DNA of 64,000 nucleotides. Origin: DMER64 sp041654355 (GTDB lineage Bacteria > Bacteroidota > Bacteroidia > Bacteroidales > UBA932). The stretch covers positions 56,412 to 120,411 of the forward strand of contig JBAZDQ010000002.1 in NCBI GenBank assembly GCA_041654355.1. Reading direction: 5' to 3'. How positions within the stretch are numbered: the stretch's first letter is position 1; each line of letters opens with the position of its first letter. Below are positions 26,527 through 34,990 of the stretch, one piece after another. The translations under genes were made by a program, and so were the position numbers. Below the pieces are notes generated by a model. That model made no database searches. It was not told where the DNA came from and was given only the letters and a program-made list of their open reading frames with translations.

Positions 26527-27891
26527 TTACCTGATTTTCAATGTTATAATTGTTAGTACAGCAAGCAGTATGCTGATGATCCAAAACCGTACTACTACTT
26601 TCGGCTCAGCAATGGGTTCCTCCGGACCTTTGAGTAAAACACGGCCCGGTACGTCCTTTTTATCATATATGTAATGATCGTGCAGAGGGGCCCTTACAAA
26701 AACACGGTCACCGCGAACAGCCTCTCCCTTAGTATATTTGCCTGTTGCCATCATTTTTTTAGTTGCTTTTATGCGTGTATGACGGTACCAAAGACGCTGG
26801 ACAATCACAGAGAGGCTTTCAGCCAGGAATACACCGCAAAGAATAATAAGCAACAATTCTACGCGTATCATCAGTGCGAACACGGCAACGATACCGCCCA
26901 GTGTAAGACTTCCCACATCACCCATAAATACCTGCGCGGGATAGGCATTGTACCAAAGGAACCCAATAAGTGCCCCAATAAGACCGGCCATGAATACCAC
27001 CATTTCCCCTGAATTGGGGATAAACATGATGTTTAGATACCGGGCGTACACAATGTGACCCGATAAATAGGCCAATATGCCTAAAGTAATCCCGACGATA
27101 GCCACCGTCCCGGTGGCCAGCCCGTCCCTGCCGTCGATCAGGTTGGTGCCGTTGGATACAGCCGTTACAATAAAAATGGCCACCAGAATGTAAACGATCC
27201 AGCCTGCCTTTTGCCGGTTTTCTCCTTTAAATGGGGTGAGCCAGGAATAATCAAATAAATTGTCTTTCAGGAAAGGTATAGTCGTTTTGGTACTCTTAAT
27301 GTGACGGATGTATTGCAGTTCATCCGCCTGCTCGGTCTGTTCTACGTTCCCGGGAACATGGGCAATCTCAACGATAACAGCCTGGTTACTGATATACAAG
27401 GCCAATCCGACAATCAGGCCCAGACCAACCTGGCCGTAGATCTTAAGCTTTCCTTTCATACCGTCTTTGTCCTTGCGTTGCAGTTTCCTCAGGAAACGGA
27501 TGACACGCGTTTCCTTTTTTCCGGTTTTGGTTCTTAGTTTAAGGGTATCGTCCAAAAAGCCGATAAAGGATAGCCAGAGGGTGGAGATGATCAGCAGCTG
27601 GACGTATAAATTGGTCAAATCGCATAAAAGCAATACGGCTGCCAGCAGGGATATTATAATTACGATTCCTCCCATCGTGGGAGTCCCGGATTTCCCGTTT
27701 TCTCCCGTTTTGGATGCTGAATCTGTAATTTGGTTCTTTTTCAGTTTGGCAATGATGTATTTTCCGGCGGTAAGGGAAATTAGTAATGCGATGATCACCG
27801 AAAAAATAGACCGGACAGAAATATAGCGGAACAGTCCCACCCCGGGAAAATCCACATGTTCTTTCAGAAATTCAAATAAATGGTATAACAT
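26527..27891 (-). CDS. mraY: Phospho-N-acetylmuramoyl-pentapeptide transferase
   Basis: 454 residues, integral membrane enzyme with about ten helices that makes lipid I from UDP-MurNAc-pentapeptide and undecaprenyl phosphate. Catalytic segments are GKSGTPTMGGIVII (about 66-79), SFIGFLDDTLKLR with the paired Asp near 113, GTNLIDGRDGLATGTVA near 248 and NAYPAQVFMGDVGSLTLGG near 315. It is longer than the 360-residue E. coli enzyme because of a loop at about 185-225 and a basic C-terminal loop near 390-430, as is common in Bacteroidetes. Confidence 0.97.
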   Translation of the reverse strand: MLYHLFEFLKEHVDFPGVGLFRYISVRSIFSVIIALLISLTAGKYIIAKLKKNQITDSASKTGENGKSGTPTMGGIVIIISLLAAVLLLCDLTNLYVQLLIISTLWLSFIGFLDDTLKLRTKTGKKETRVIRFLRKLQRKDKDGMKGKLKIYGQVGLGLIVGLALYISNQAVIVEIAHVPGNVEQTEQADELQYIRHIKSTKTTIPFLKDNLFDYSWLTPFKGENRQKAGWIVYILVAIFIVTAVSNGTNLIDGRDGLATGTVAIVGITLGILAYLSGHIVYARYLNIMFIPNSGEMVVFMAGLIGALIGFLWYNAYPAQVFMGDVGSLTLGGIVAVFALMIRVELLLIILCGVFLAESLSVIVQRLWYRHTRIKATKKMMATGKYTKGEAVRGDRVFVRAPLHDHYIYDKKDVPGRVLLKGPEEPIAEPKVVVRFWIISILLAVLTIITLKIR

Positions 27892-27892
27892 A

Positions 27893-29368
27893 TCATCCGG
27901 TCTTTAATATTTCACGTAGGATTTCCTTATCGTCAAAATGCGTTTTAACTCCATTAATATCCTGGTAGGTCTCATGTCCTTTTCCTGCCACCAGGATGAC
28001 GGTTCCCGGCCGGGCAGTCCGTACGGCGGCTTTGATGGCCTGGCGTCTGTCTGTAATGCGTAAATGACGGTCTTGTTGTTCGGGAGTCAGTCCCTCCATC
28101 ATCTGGTCCAGTATGTCTTCAGGGTCTTCAAACCTGGGATTGTCAGAGGTAAAAACACACATATGGGAATATTGATCCGCGATTTGTGCCATAACGGGTC
28201 TTTTTGTTTTGTCCCGATTGCCTCCGCACCCTACGACACATATGAGTTCCTGTCCGGGTTTGAGCAGTTCTTTCAAAGTGAGCAACACGTTTTTCAGTGC
28301 ATCGGGAGTATGGGAATAATCCACTACGGCCGTTATTTTGTTGCCGCCTCTTACGTATTCCATTCTGCCGCTGACTGTTTTTAATGAGCTGAGAATGCGC
28401 AGGGTTTCTTCTTTTGATGCATCAAGCAACCTGGAACAGGCGTATACGGCCAGTAAATTATAGGCATTGTGCATGCCTATAAGGGAACTCCAGATTTCAG
28501 TGCCGTCTATGTTCAGTTGCATACCGTCCACGCTGTTTTCCAAAATGCGTGCATTATAATCTGCTACTTTTTTACACGCATATGTATATTTTCTTGCCCG
28601 GCAATTCTGGATCATGATCTTCCCGTTCTTATCATCGTCATTGACAAGGGCAAAGGAACTTTCCGGCAGTGTGTCAAAAAAGTTTTTTTTGGCGTCCCGG
28701 TAAGCAGAAAAAGTCTTATGGTAATCCAGGTGATCGTGCGTCAGGTTTGTAAAAACACCTCCGGTAAAACGAAGTCCCAGAATCCTGTCCTGTACTATGG
28801 CATGAGAACTGACTTCCATGAAGCAATGTGTACATCCGCTACGCCACATTTTGTCCAGCAGGCTGTTTATGGTCAGGGTATCGGGAGTAGTATGGGAAGT
28901 GGGGATTTCCCGTTTTTCTATATAATTTGCTATGGTCGAGATCAGGCCGCATTTATAACCCAGGTCACTGAAAAGGTGGTGTAGCAGGGTAGCGGTGGTT
29001 GTTTTTCCATTGGTCCCGGTAATACCTACGAGTATAAGTTTGGCTGAAGGGTGGTCGTAAAATTCTCCGGCAAGCAGGCCTAGTGCCCTTTGGCTATCAG
29101 ATACTTCAATAAAAGTTGTGGTAGAGGCAAATTCCTGAATTAAACCGGTATCAGGGATGTGTCCCTTACAGAACACCACGGCGGCAGCACCCGATTGTGC
29201 TGCCTGCCGGATGAACAGGTGTCCGTCTGTTTGCGTGCCGGGAACAGCTACAAACAGGCAACTCCCGGTTACTTGACGTGAATCGGCACAAATACCGGTA
29301 ATGTCACGGTCAGGCGACCCGGTGACACGTTTATTATCCAGTATTTCAATTAGTTTAGAGAGTTGCAT
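27893..29368 (-). CDS. murE: UDP-MurNAc-tripeptide synthetase, meso-DAP-adding
   Basis: 491 residues. It adds the third amino acid to UDP-MurNAc-L-Ala-D-Glu. The ATP site is VGITGTNGKTTTATLLHHLF near residue 118. The specificity motif is FTSDNPRFEDP near 410: DNPR marks meso-diaminopimelate-adding enzymes, as opposed to lysine-adding ones. The final motif is VAGKGHETYQDINGVKTHFDDKE, a little over its core GKGHE. The ATG at 29368 (MQLSKLIEIL) lies 17 bp after the ftsI stop. Upstream in-frame codons extend into ftsI and are not needed for the fold. Confidence 0.96.
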   Translation of the reverse strand: MQLSKLIEILDNKRVTGSPDRDITGICADSRQVTGSCLFVAVPGTQTDGHLFIRQAAQSGAAAVVFCKGHIPDTGLIQEFASTTTFIEVSDSQRALGLLAGEFYDHPSAKLILVGITGTNGKTTTATLLHHLFSDLGYKCGLISTIANYIEKREIPTSHTTPDTLTINSLLDKMWRSGCTHCFMEVSSHAIVQDRILGLRFTGGVFTNLTHDHLDYHKTFSAYRDAKKNFFDTLPESSFALVNDDDKNGKIMIQNCRARKYTYACKKVADYNARILENSVDGMQLNIDGTEIWSSLIGMHNAYNLLAVYACSRLLDASKEETLRILSSLKTVSGRMEYVRGGNKITAVVDYSHTPDALKNVLLTLKELLKPGQELICVVGCGGNRDKTKRPVMAQIADQYSHMCVFTSDNPRFEDPEDILDQMMEGLTPEQQDRHLRITDRRQAIKAAVRTARPGTVILVAGKGHETYQDINGVKTHFDDKEILREILKTG

Positions 29369-29384
29369 TTTGCTTATCAGGTTT

Positions 29385-31160
29385 TCAGGCATTTTCAGGA
29401 GCTTCCAGGGGCTCACTCCAAAAAGGGTTGGTTATGTATATGTGATCAGCTATCTTTTTAAAAACGGGGGCTGCCCATGAGGCTCCATAAAAGTTCCTTC
29501 GTGTTGGGCCGGAATACAGGATGACTATCATGCTGTATTTGGGAGCTTGCGAAGGAAAAAATCCGACAAAGGATGCCTGGTGCTTCCGGTACCCGTCGTG
29601 TACGTAAGCTCCATCGTAGGCGATCTGAGCCGTTCCTGTTTTACCGGAAATACTGTAACGCGGGTCATTGATCCGTGCAGCCGTCCCGTTTTCCACAACG
29701 CCCCTGAGGACTTGATGAACGGATCGCAGCGTGGAAGGGGAACAAAGCGTTCCGCTCAGGGGGGTGTGCGAAAACGCTTCCACTATCCGGCCGTGTTGCA
29801 TAAACGCTTCAATAAAATACGGCGTGACCATTTTCCCGTTATTGGCAATGGCATTGTAAAACGTCAGAACGTGCAGGGGTGTGAGCTGCATTTCATACCC
29901 CATGGCGATCATGGGCAGGGACAACCCCGACCATCCCGGTTCGCCCGGAAAAGGTATTTTGGCCCGGCCTTCACCAATCAACTCAATGTTCAGTTTTTCG
30001 TTGAGCTTCATGTTGTATAATCGGTTTATGAACTGCTTTTCCCTGTCGCCGTATTTTTCAACGGCCAGTTTGGCAAAAGCCACGTTGGATGATTTTTCAA
30101 AAGCCTGTTGTACTGTGATAGTCCCGTAAGAGTGACTGGCTTCAGTAAAGGTTTTTCCGTAGTATCTCCATCCGTTTTGCCCGGTTTCTACGCTGTCGCT
30201 CAATCTTACATAGCCGTCCTCCAGCAGTGCGATCAGGGTGGCCAGTTTGAAGGTGGATCCCGGGTTAGTAGACTGGCTGATGGCATAATTAAAGGTTTCA
30301 TCATACGAGCCGTCTTTCATCCGTTTCATATTGACAATGGCACGGACGGCACCGGTTTCCACTTCCATGACCACGGTTGTAGCCCCCTCAAAGGTGTCGT
30401 CTATGGCAAGCTGTTCCCGTAAAGCGTTTTCTGCCGCTTCCTGGATATTGATGTCCAGGGTACTGATGACATCTAGTCCGTCTTCAGGGTTGACTTCCGG
30501 CTTGCTGGACAAGGGAACCCATTTATCATCTCCTGAACGGCGACGTACTCTTTGTTTTCCCGGGTGTCCTTTCAAATAGGCATTATAGGCGTATTCTATA
30601 CCCACTCCCGAGAGTTCATCGTCACTTATATATCCGATGGTACGGTAGGCAAGTCTGCCATAAGGGTAGATACGTTTTTCTTTTTGATTGGCAATCAGCC
30701 CACCCTGGTACTGACCTTGATTAAACACGGGAAATTCCCGGATCATTTGAAGCTCGTCATGAGAAACCATTCGATTACCAATGGGGAGGTTCCTGTATCC
30801 GGGTTTTTTTTGCAACCTGGCCTGTAAGATTTCCTGTTCATAGGCAGTAGCAGACTGATCCCCGAAAAAACGGGATAAAGCACGGCCAAGATCATCCAGA
30901 TTACTGTTCAGAAGCGTTTCATCCGGTACCTGGCAGTCCATGCGTATCTCATAAAAAGGAACAGTACTGGCCAGAACGCGTCCGTCACATCCCATGATGC
31001 TTCCCCTGTAGGCGGGTATGTCAATGGTTCTGTATACGATGGCATCCAGCTGATCCCGGTAATCAGAAAAAAATTGCAAACGAACGATCTGTCCGATGGC
31101 CAGCAGAGCGATCACCAGATAGCATATATAGACGATCATCATTTTACCGTACGTGTTCAT
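29385..31160 (-). CDS. ftsI: Septal penicillin-binding protein (FtsI/PBP3-type transpeptidase)
   Basis: 591 residues. One N-terminal membrane helix (about 7-27) is followed by the PBP dimerisation domain (IPAYRGSIMGCDGRVLAST) and a transpeptidase domain. The active-site motifs are STNPGSTFKLATL (SxxK), FEKSSNVAFAKL (SxN) and YSISGKTGTAQIA (KTG). It crosslinks septal peptidoglycan with FtsW. The protein ends soon after the transpeptidase fold (KKIADHIYITNPFW); the PASTA domain that I recall on Bacteroides FtsI proteins of about 700 residues is absent. Only 17 bp separate the stop from murE, so no frameshifted remnant is present. The start overlaps the ftsL-like stop by 4 bp. Confidence 0.95.
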   Translation of the reverse strand: MNTYGKMMIVYICYLVIALLAIGQIVRLQFFSDYRDQLDAIVYRTIDIPAYRGSIMGCDGRVLASTVPFYEIRMDCQVPDETLLNSNLDDLGRALSRFFGDQSATAYEQEILQARLQKKPGYRNLPIGNRMVSHDELQMIREFPVFNQGQYQGGLIANQKEKRIYPYGRLAYRTIGYISDDELSGVGIEYAYNAYLKGHPGKQRVRRRSGDDKWVPLSSKPEVNPEDGLDVISTLDINIQEAAENALREQLAIDDTFEGATTVVMEVETGAVRAIVNMKRMKDGSYDETFNYAISQSTNPGSTFKLATLIALLEDGYVRLSDSVETGQNGWRYYGKTFTEASHSYGTITVQQAFEKSSNVAFAKLAVEKYGDREKQFINRLYNMKLNEKLNIELIGEGRAKIPFPGEPGWSGLSLPMIAMGYEMQLTPLHVLTFYNAIANNGKMVTPYFIEAFMQHGRIVEAFSHTPLSGTLCSPSTLRSVHQVLRGVVENGTAARINDPRYSISGKTGTAQIAYDGAYVHDGYRKHQASFVGFFPSQAPKYSMIVILYSGPTRRNFYGASWAAPVFKKIADHIYITNPFWSEPLEAPENA

Positions 31161-31483
31161 CGTTCACTTTTTATCCATGCAGGAGGGTTGTCCGGGGCTT
31201 CCAGGGAAGATCCCCGCAACCTGAGCTGTTTTTCTATTTCCTGCTGCCGGCTCTGTTGCATCAGGTCGGCGGCTTTTCGCGTATATTCGGCGTGGAGCAG
31301 CTGGAGTTCTTTTTCCAGCCTGTAATTTTCCAGCAGTGTCTTTTCAACGGCATTGTTCATGCTGATATACAGGATCAGCAAAACAAAAATGTACAGAATG
31401 AAGTTGAGGTGTTTGGATACCACATCCCTTAACAGTATCCTTCCTCCGAACAAAGTCGATATGATCTGTTCACTTTTACGCAT
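31157..31483 (-). CDS. FtsL-like cell division protein
   Basis: 108 residues: a short cytoplasmic N terminus, one membrane helix at about 26-44 (FILYIFVLLILYISM) and a periplasmic coiled coil (VEKTLLENYRLEKELQLLHA). This is the layout of FtsL, which scaffolds FtsW/FtsI activation. Identity in the family is very low, so the call rests on topology and on the fixed position between rsmH and ftsI. The ATG at 31483 overlaps the rsmH stop by 8 bp; the further upstream reading frame lies inside rsmH. Confidence 0.85.
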   Translation of the reverse strand: MRKSEQIISTLFGGRILLRDVVSKHLNFILYIFVLLILYISMNNAVEKTLLENYRLEKELQLLHAEYTRKAADLMQQSRQQEIEKQLRLRGSSLEAPDNPPAWIKSER

Positions 31484-32360
31484 GAGCGTTCTCCTCCGTT
31501 CTTTCTGCAGCGCGAAGTTTTGCACTTCTGGCTCGCGTGTTTTGTTGAATTTCTTCTTCCCGGGGAAGGACCGGTTTTTTATTAATGGGGCGTAATTGCC
31601 CGTTCACCGAGGCATCCCGGATAAAATGCTTAACCATTCGGTCTTCCAGGGAATGGTAAGTGATCACAACCAGCCTTCCTCCCGCATTTAATAGCGGAAT
31701 ACTTTGATTTAAAAGGCCTTCCAAAGCCATAATCTCTTCATTTACCTCCATTCGAAGGGCCTGGTAGATCTTAGCCAAAAATTTATGTTCTGCATTCCGG
31801 GGAATGAATCTTTCCAAGGCACGGCCCAGATCACGTGTGTTTTCCAGGGGTTCCCGGCTGCGTGCTTCCACTATGGCACCGGCTAGCGCGTTGGCGTTTT
31901 TTAACTCGGCATATTTGAAAAAGAGAGCGGCAAGATCTTCCCGGGCGTATCCGTTTAGAATTTCCGAGGCTGTTTTTCCACTTTCGCGGTTCATTCGCAT
32001 ATCCAGCGGTGCATCAAAACGAAAGGAAAAACCGCGTTCTGCCGTGTCAAATTGATGCCAGGAAACGCCCAGATCGGCCAGAATACCGTCTACGCCTTTA
32101 ACACCAAGGTATTTGCAAAAATTATGTATAAACCTGAAATTGGCACGTATCCAGGATATCCTTTTATCATCCGGTACGTTTTGCCGTGAATCGGGATCCT
32201 GGTCAAAAGCCAGTAACCGGCCTTGTTTTCCCAGTTGCTCCAGAATGGCACGGGAATGACCACCGCCCCCAAAGGTAGCATCCAGGTAAATGCCTGAAGA
32301 CTTTATGTTCAGAGATTCGATACTTTCTCTCAAAAGAACCGGTGTATGATACAAACCCAT
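31476..32360 (-). CDS. rsmH: 16S rRNA (cytosine-1402-N4) methyltransferase
   Basis: 294 residues. It methylates N4 of C1402 in 16S rRNA using SAM. Family motifs: YHTPVLLRESIESL at the N terminus, YLDATFGGGGHSRAILEQL (SAM site, about 23-41), LADLGVSWHQFDTAERGFSF near 97, and VVITYHSLEDRMVKHFIRD near 230. The ATG at 32360 fits the conserved start; a TTG at 32369 is the only alternative. It lies 11 bp after mraZ. Confidence 0.97.
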   Translation of the reverse strand: MGLYHTPVLLRESIESLNIKSSGIYLDATFGGGGHSRAILEQLGKQGRLLAFDQDPDSRQNVPDDKRISWIRANFRFIHNFCKYLGVKGVDGILADLGVSWHQFDTAERGFSFRFDAPLDMRMNRESGKTASEILNGYAREDLAALFFKYAELKNANALAGAIVEARSREPLENTRDLGRALERFIPRNAEHKFLAKIYQALRMEVNEEIMALEGLLNQSIPLLNAGGRLVVITYHSLEDRMVKHFIRDASVNGQLRPINKKPVLPREEEIQQNTRARSAKLRAAERTEENAHA

Positions 32361-32371
32361 AGGAGCCAATA

Positions 32372-32821
32372 TTAGGAAAGGTGCTTTTCTGCAAGCGATA
32401 CATAATCGTCTTCACTGATCAGGCTTGAATGATAGGATTCTTTGGGCCATAATTCAATTTTGAAATCGGCTCCGGCAAAGATCACCTCTTTGTTAACGCC
32501 TATCATATTAAGCAAGTATTTGGGAATCAATATTCTTCCTGTTTTTTCATCGGGTGCCACAACGGCCCGGTTACTCATATAAGCACGCCACAGAACGGCA
32601 TGTTCCCGGTTGAAAGAGGGATTCAGGCGGGCTTTTACGGCTTCGGACTGTTTTTCCCATTCATCGTAGGAATACATTTCCAGGCAGGGGCTGAACAGGT
32701 CTTTCTTCACCACAAAGCGAAGCGGCACATTGGCATCTGCCAGTGCCTTCAGCCCGGAAGGAAATACCAGGCGTCCTTTGTCGTCCAGCTTCGCATTGTA
32801 TTCTCCAATAAATTTTGCCAC
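32372..32821 (-). CDS. mraZ: Transcriptional regulator MraZ
   Basis: 149 residues, first gene of the dcw cluster. It has two SpoVT/AbrB-like swapped-hairpin repeats: FIGEYNAKLDDKGRLVFPSG at residues 4-23 and SNRAVVAPDEKTGRILIPKY at about 79-98. MraZ forms rings that bind short repeats upstream of its own gene and represses the cluster in E. coli. The start codon is GTG; an in-frame TAA two codons upstream excludes any earlier start. Four 10-bp-phased TGGAAA-like repeats lie 40-80 bp upstream and are the likely binding site. Confidence 0.95.
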   Translation of the reverse strand: MAKFIGEYNAKLDDKGRLVFPSGLKALADANVPLRFVVKKDLFSPCLEMYSYDEWEKQSEAVKARLNPSFNREHAVLWRAYMSNRAVVAPDEKTGRILIPKYLLNMIGVNKEVIFAGADFKIELWPKESYHSSLISEDDYVSLAEKHLS

Positions 32822-32844
32822 GTTTTAGCCTTTTATCTTAAATA

Positions 32845-32852
32845 CAAAAGTA
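32845..32852 (-). promoter_or_regulatory. Promoter -7 box for the dcw operon (mraZ)
   Basis: Minus-strand TACTTTTG is an exact TAnnTTTG, 23 bp before the mraZ GTG. With a 19-bp spacer its -33 region falls inside the repeats at 32861-32900. Confidence 0.65.
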
Positions 32853-32860
32853 AAAAAACT

Positions 32861-32900
32861 TTTCCACTATTTTCCATTTCTTTACAAAATTTTCCACAAT
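32861..32900 (-). promoter_or_regulatory. Probable MraZ operator: four 10-bp-phased repeats
   Basis: On the minus strand four consecutive 10-bp units begin TGGAAAA, TGTAAAG, TGGAAAA and TGGAAAA. Known MraZ boxes are also about four short repeats with 10-bp periodicity upstream of mraZ (TGGGN in E. coli). The array overlaps the expected -33 region of the mraZ promoter and starts 14 bp before the -7 box of the divergent M23 peptidase gene. The match in phase and place is seen directly; binding is inferred. Confidence 0.6.
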
Positions 32901-32914
32901 GCCTGATTTTTTTT

Positions 32915-32922
32915 TAGTTTTG
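32915..32922 (+). promoter_or_regulatory. Promoter -7 box for the M23 peptidase gene
   Basis: TAGTTTTG matches TAnnTTTG, 21 bp before the ATG at 32944. It is divergent from the mraZ promoter, with the phased repeats in between. Confidence 0.55.
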
Positions 32923-32943
32923 CATGTAAAGAAATATTTTCTT

Positions 32944-34227
32944 ATGGAAATCAAATGGCTTAATTTGCTGATTATCAGCTTTGTATTAATTGGGTGTGAC
33001 GGAGAAAAAAGGCAGGAAGAAATTCCCGTACAACCCTTTCCCACTGAGGAAGCTGACGGGCAGATCTCCCAATTCTGCAATTTGTTCAACCTGCCTTCCA
33101 TAAGTTACGAAATGGAAAACGATGAGGTACGGAGGAATGAAAATTTTGCAGATATTTTGCAACGCAAGGGGATTGATTACGCAGTAATATTTGCCATTTC
33201 CCGGGATTTCCGGAATGTGTTCGACATGAGAAAGTTGAGGGCAGGTAATGCCTACACGCTTCTTTATGAACCCGATTCCGCACAGCCTTCCTATATGATC
33301 TACGAAGAAGATTTCAGAAGGCGTGTCTGTTTTTCTCTTACCGACAGCCTTTGGGTTTCACGTTGTGAATTTCCGTTGGTAACGGAAGAAAAATTTGTGG
33401 ATGTGACCATAACCACTTCTTTGTGGCAAAATCTGGAAGAGGCCGGATACAACCCGCTGGTTGCTAATGGTTTGTCTGAAGTATATGCCTGGACGGTAGA
33501 TTTTTTCGGTCTTCGTAAAGGGGACACGTTCAGGGCTTATTACCAGGCATATATGCTTAACGGAGAGGAAGTGGAAGCCGGGCCGGTGCTGGCTGCCACG
33601 TTTATCCGTTCGGGAGAGGAACAAATGGCTTTTCGCTATGTTCAGGACAGTATGCCCGGTTACTGGGACCAAAGCGGGATCAATCTGCAACGCACATTTC
33701 TGAAGGCCCCTTTGAGGTATTCCAGGGTAAGTTCCGGATTCAGCTATGCCAGAAGACATCCCATAACCCGGGTGGTACGTCCTCATACGGGGGTTGATTA
33801 TGCTGCGCCTGCCGGAACGCCGGTTATGAGCATTGGGGAAGGGGTAGTTACCGAAAGAAAATACACGCGCGGAGGCGGCAATACCGTAAGGATCAAACAC
33901 AACAGTGTTTATGTTACCGCTTACCTGCATTTGTCCCGTTACGCAAAAGGTCTTGTTATGGGGAAACGAGTAGCTCAGGGAGAAGTTATCGGGTATGTGG
34001 GAAGTACTGGAGCATCTACCGGCCCGCACCTTGATTTCCGGGTCTGGAGAAACGGGAAAGCCATTAACCCGTTAAAAATGGAATCTCCTCCTGCGGATCC
34101 TGTTCATCAGGAAAACATGCAGGATTTTTTAGAATGTATTGCACCTTATCGGAGGAGTCTTCATCCCGGTTATTATAAAGATCTTGCTTTAAAAATTGTG
34201 GGTCTTGCGGGGATCAGTTTTGATTGA
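32944..34227 (+). CDS. M23-family peptidoglycan endopeptidase, lipoprotein
   Basis: 427 residues. The ATG at 32944 opens a lipoprotein signal (MEIKWLNLLIISFVLIGC), so the protein is anchored in the envelope. An OapA/LysM-like region (FADILQRKGIDYAVIFAISR) and a middle domain precede a C-terminal zinc peptidase: HTGVDYAAPAGTPVMSIG with two metal ligands near 295-300, TAYLHLSRYAKGL and TGPHLDFRVW. This three-part layout resembles MepM and Csd3, which cut peptide crosslinks so that new wall can be inserted. It is divergent from mraZ, shares the control region of the dcw operon and overlaps lptB by 14 bp at the 3' end. Confidence 0.93.
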   Translation: MEIKWLNLLIISFVLIGCDGEKRQEEIPVQPFPTEEADGQISQFCNLFNLPSISYEMENDEVRRNENFADILQRKGIDYAVIFAISRDFRNVFDMRKLRAGNAYTLLYEPDSAQPSYMIYEEDFRRRVCFSLTDSLWVSRCEFPLVTEEKFVDVTITTSLWQNLEEAGYNPLVANGLSEVYAWTVDFFGLRKGDTFRAYYQAYMLNGEEVEAGPVLAATFIRSGEEQMAFRYVQDSMPGYWDQSGINLQRTFLKAPLRYSRVSSGFSYARRHPITRVVRPHTGVDYAAPAGTPVMSIGEGVVTERKYTRGGGNTVRIKHNSVYVTAYLHLSRYAKGLVMGKRVAQGEVIGYVGSTGASTGPHLDFRVWRNGKAINPLKMESPPADPVHQENMQDFLECIAPYRRSLHPGYYKDLALKIVGLAGISFD

Positions 34228-34978
34228 GTTCCTTTTCCGGGTTCACAGGAACTATCTTCCGCAGTTCAAAATTCTGTCCCAGGTATTTGTGCCTGACTTC
34301 GGGGTTGGCCGCCAGTTCATCTGCTGTCCCGCTCTCCAGGATGCTTCCTTCGTATAACAGGTATGCCCTGTCTGTGATGGCCAGGGTTTCGTGTACATTA
34401 TGATCGGTGATGATCACCCCTATGTCTTTGGTCTTCAGCTGAGCTACAATTTGTTGAATGTCTTCCACAGCAATCGGGTCAACCCCGGCAAAAGGTTCGT
34501 CCAGTAAAATAAACCTGGGGTCCAGGGCTAAGGCCCGCGCAATTTCACAACGACGGCGTTCCCCTCCGGACAACTGAATGCCATAGCTCTTTCTGACCGT
34601 TTGCAGACCAAATTCCTCTATCAAATGCTCCATGCGTTCTTTCCGCTCATTTTTTGTAAACGCGGACAATTCCATAACAGACATGATGTTGTCTTCCACA
34701 CTCAGTTTCCTGAATACAGACGCTTCTTGTGCCAGGTATCCGATCCCTTTCTGGGCACGCTGATACATGGGGAAGGAAGTAACTTCTTCATCGTCCAGGA
34801 ATATTTTTCCGTTATTGGGTTTGATCAACCCGGTGATCATATAGAAACTGGTTGTTTTCCCGGCTCCGTTGGGTCCCAGAAGACCTACGATTTCTCCCTG
34901 GTCCACATAGATGGAAACGTTTTTCACCACGGTGCGTAAACCGTATCTCTTAACCAGGTTATGACAATGTAAACGCAT
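34214..34978 (-). CDS. lptB: LPS export ABC transporter ATPase LptB
   Basis: 254 residues. Walker A is LLGPNGAGKTTSFYMITGL near residue 35, the signature is QLSGGERRRCEIARAL near 138, and Walker B is FILLDEPFAGVDPIAVEDI near 157. VDPIAVEDIQ and the ending KYLGQNFEL are characteristic of LptB, the ATPase of the Lpt bridge that moves lipopolysaccharide to the outer membrane. LptF, LptG and LptC are not in the window. The ATG at 34978 is chosen over a TTG three codons earlier. It lies 12 bp downstream of dnaX. Confidence 0.94.
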   Translation of the reverse strand: MRLHCHNLVKRYGLRTVVKNVSIYVDQGEIVGLLGPNGAGKTTSFYMITGLIKPNNGKIFLDDEEVTSFPMYQRAQKGIGYLAQEASVFRKLSVEDNIMSVMELSAFTKNERKERMEHLIEEFGLQTVRKSYGIQLSGGERRRCEIARALALDPRFILLDEPFAGVDPIAVEDIQQIVAQLKTKDIGVIITDHNVHETLAITDRAYLLYEGSILESGTADELAANPEVRHKYLGQNFELRKIVPVNPEKELNQN

Positions 34979-34990
34979 AATTAGCAATGA

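Noticed and set aside
32890..32899. TTTTCCACA near mraZ as a DnaA box
   Set aside because: It is one base from consensus but is a member of the 10-bp-phased repeat set, which fits an MraZ operator better.
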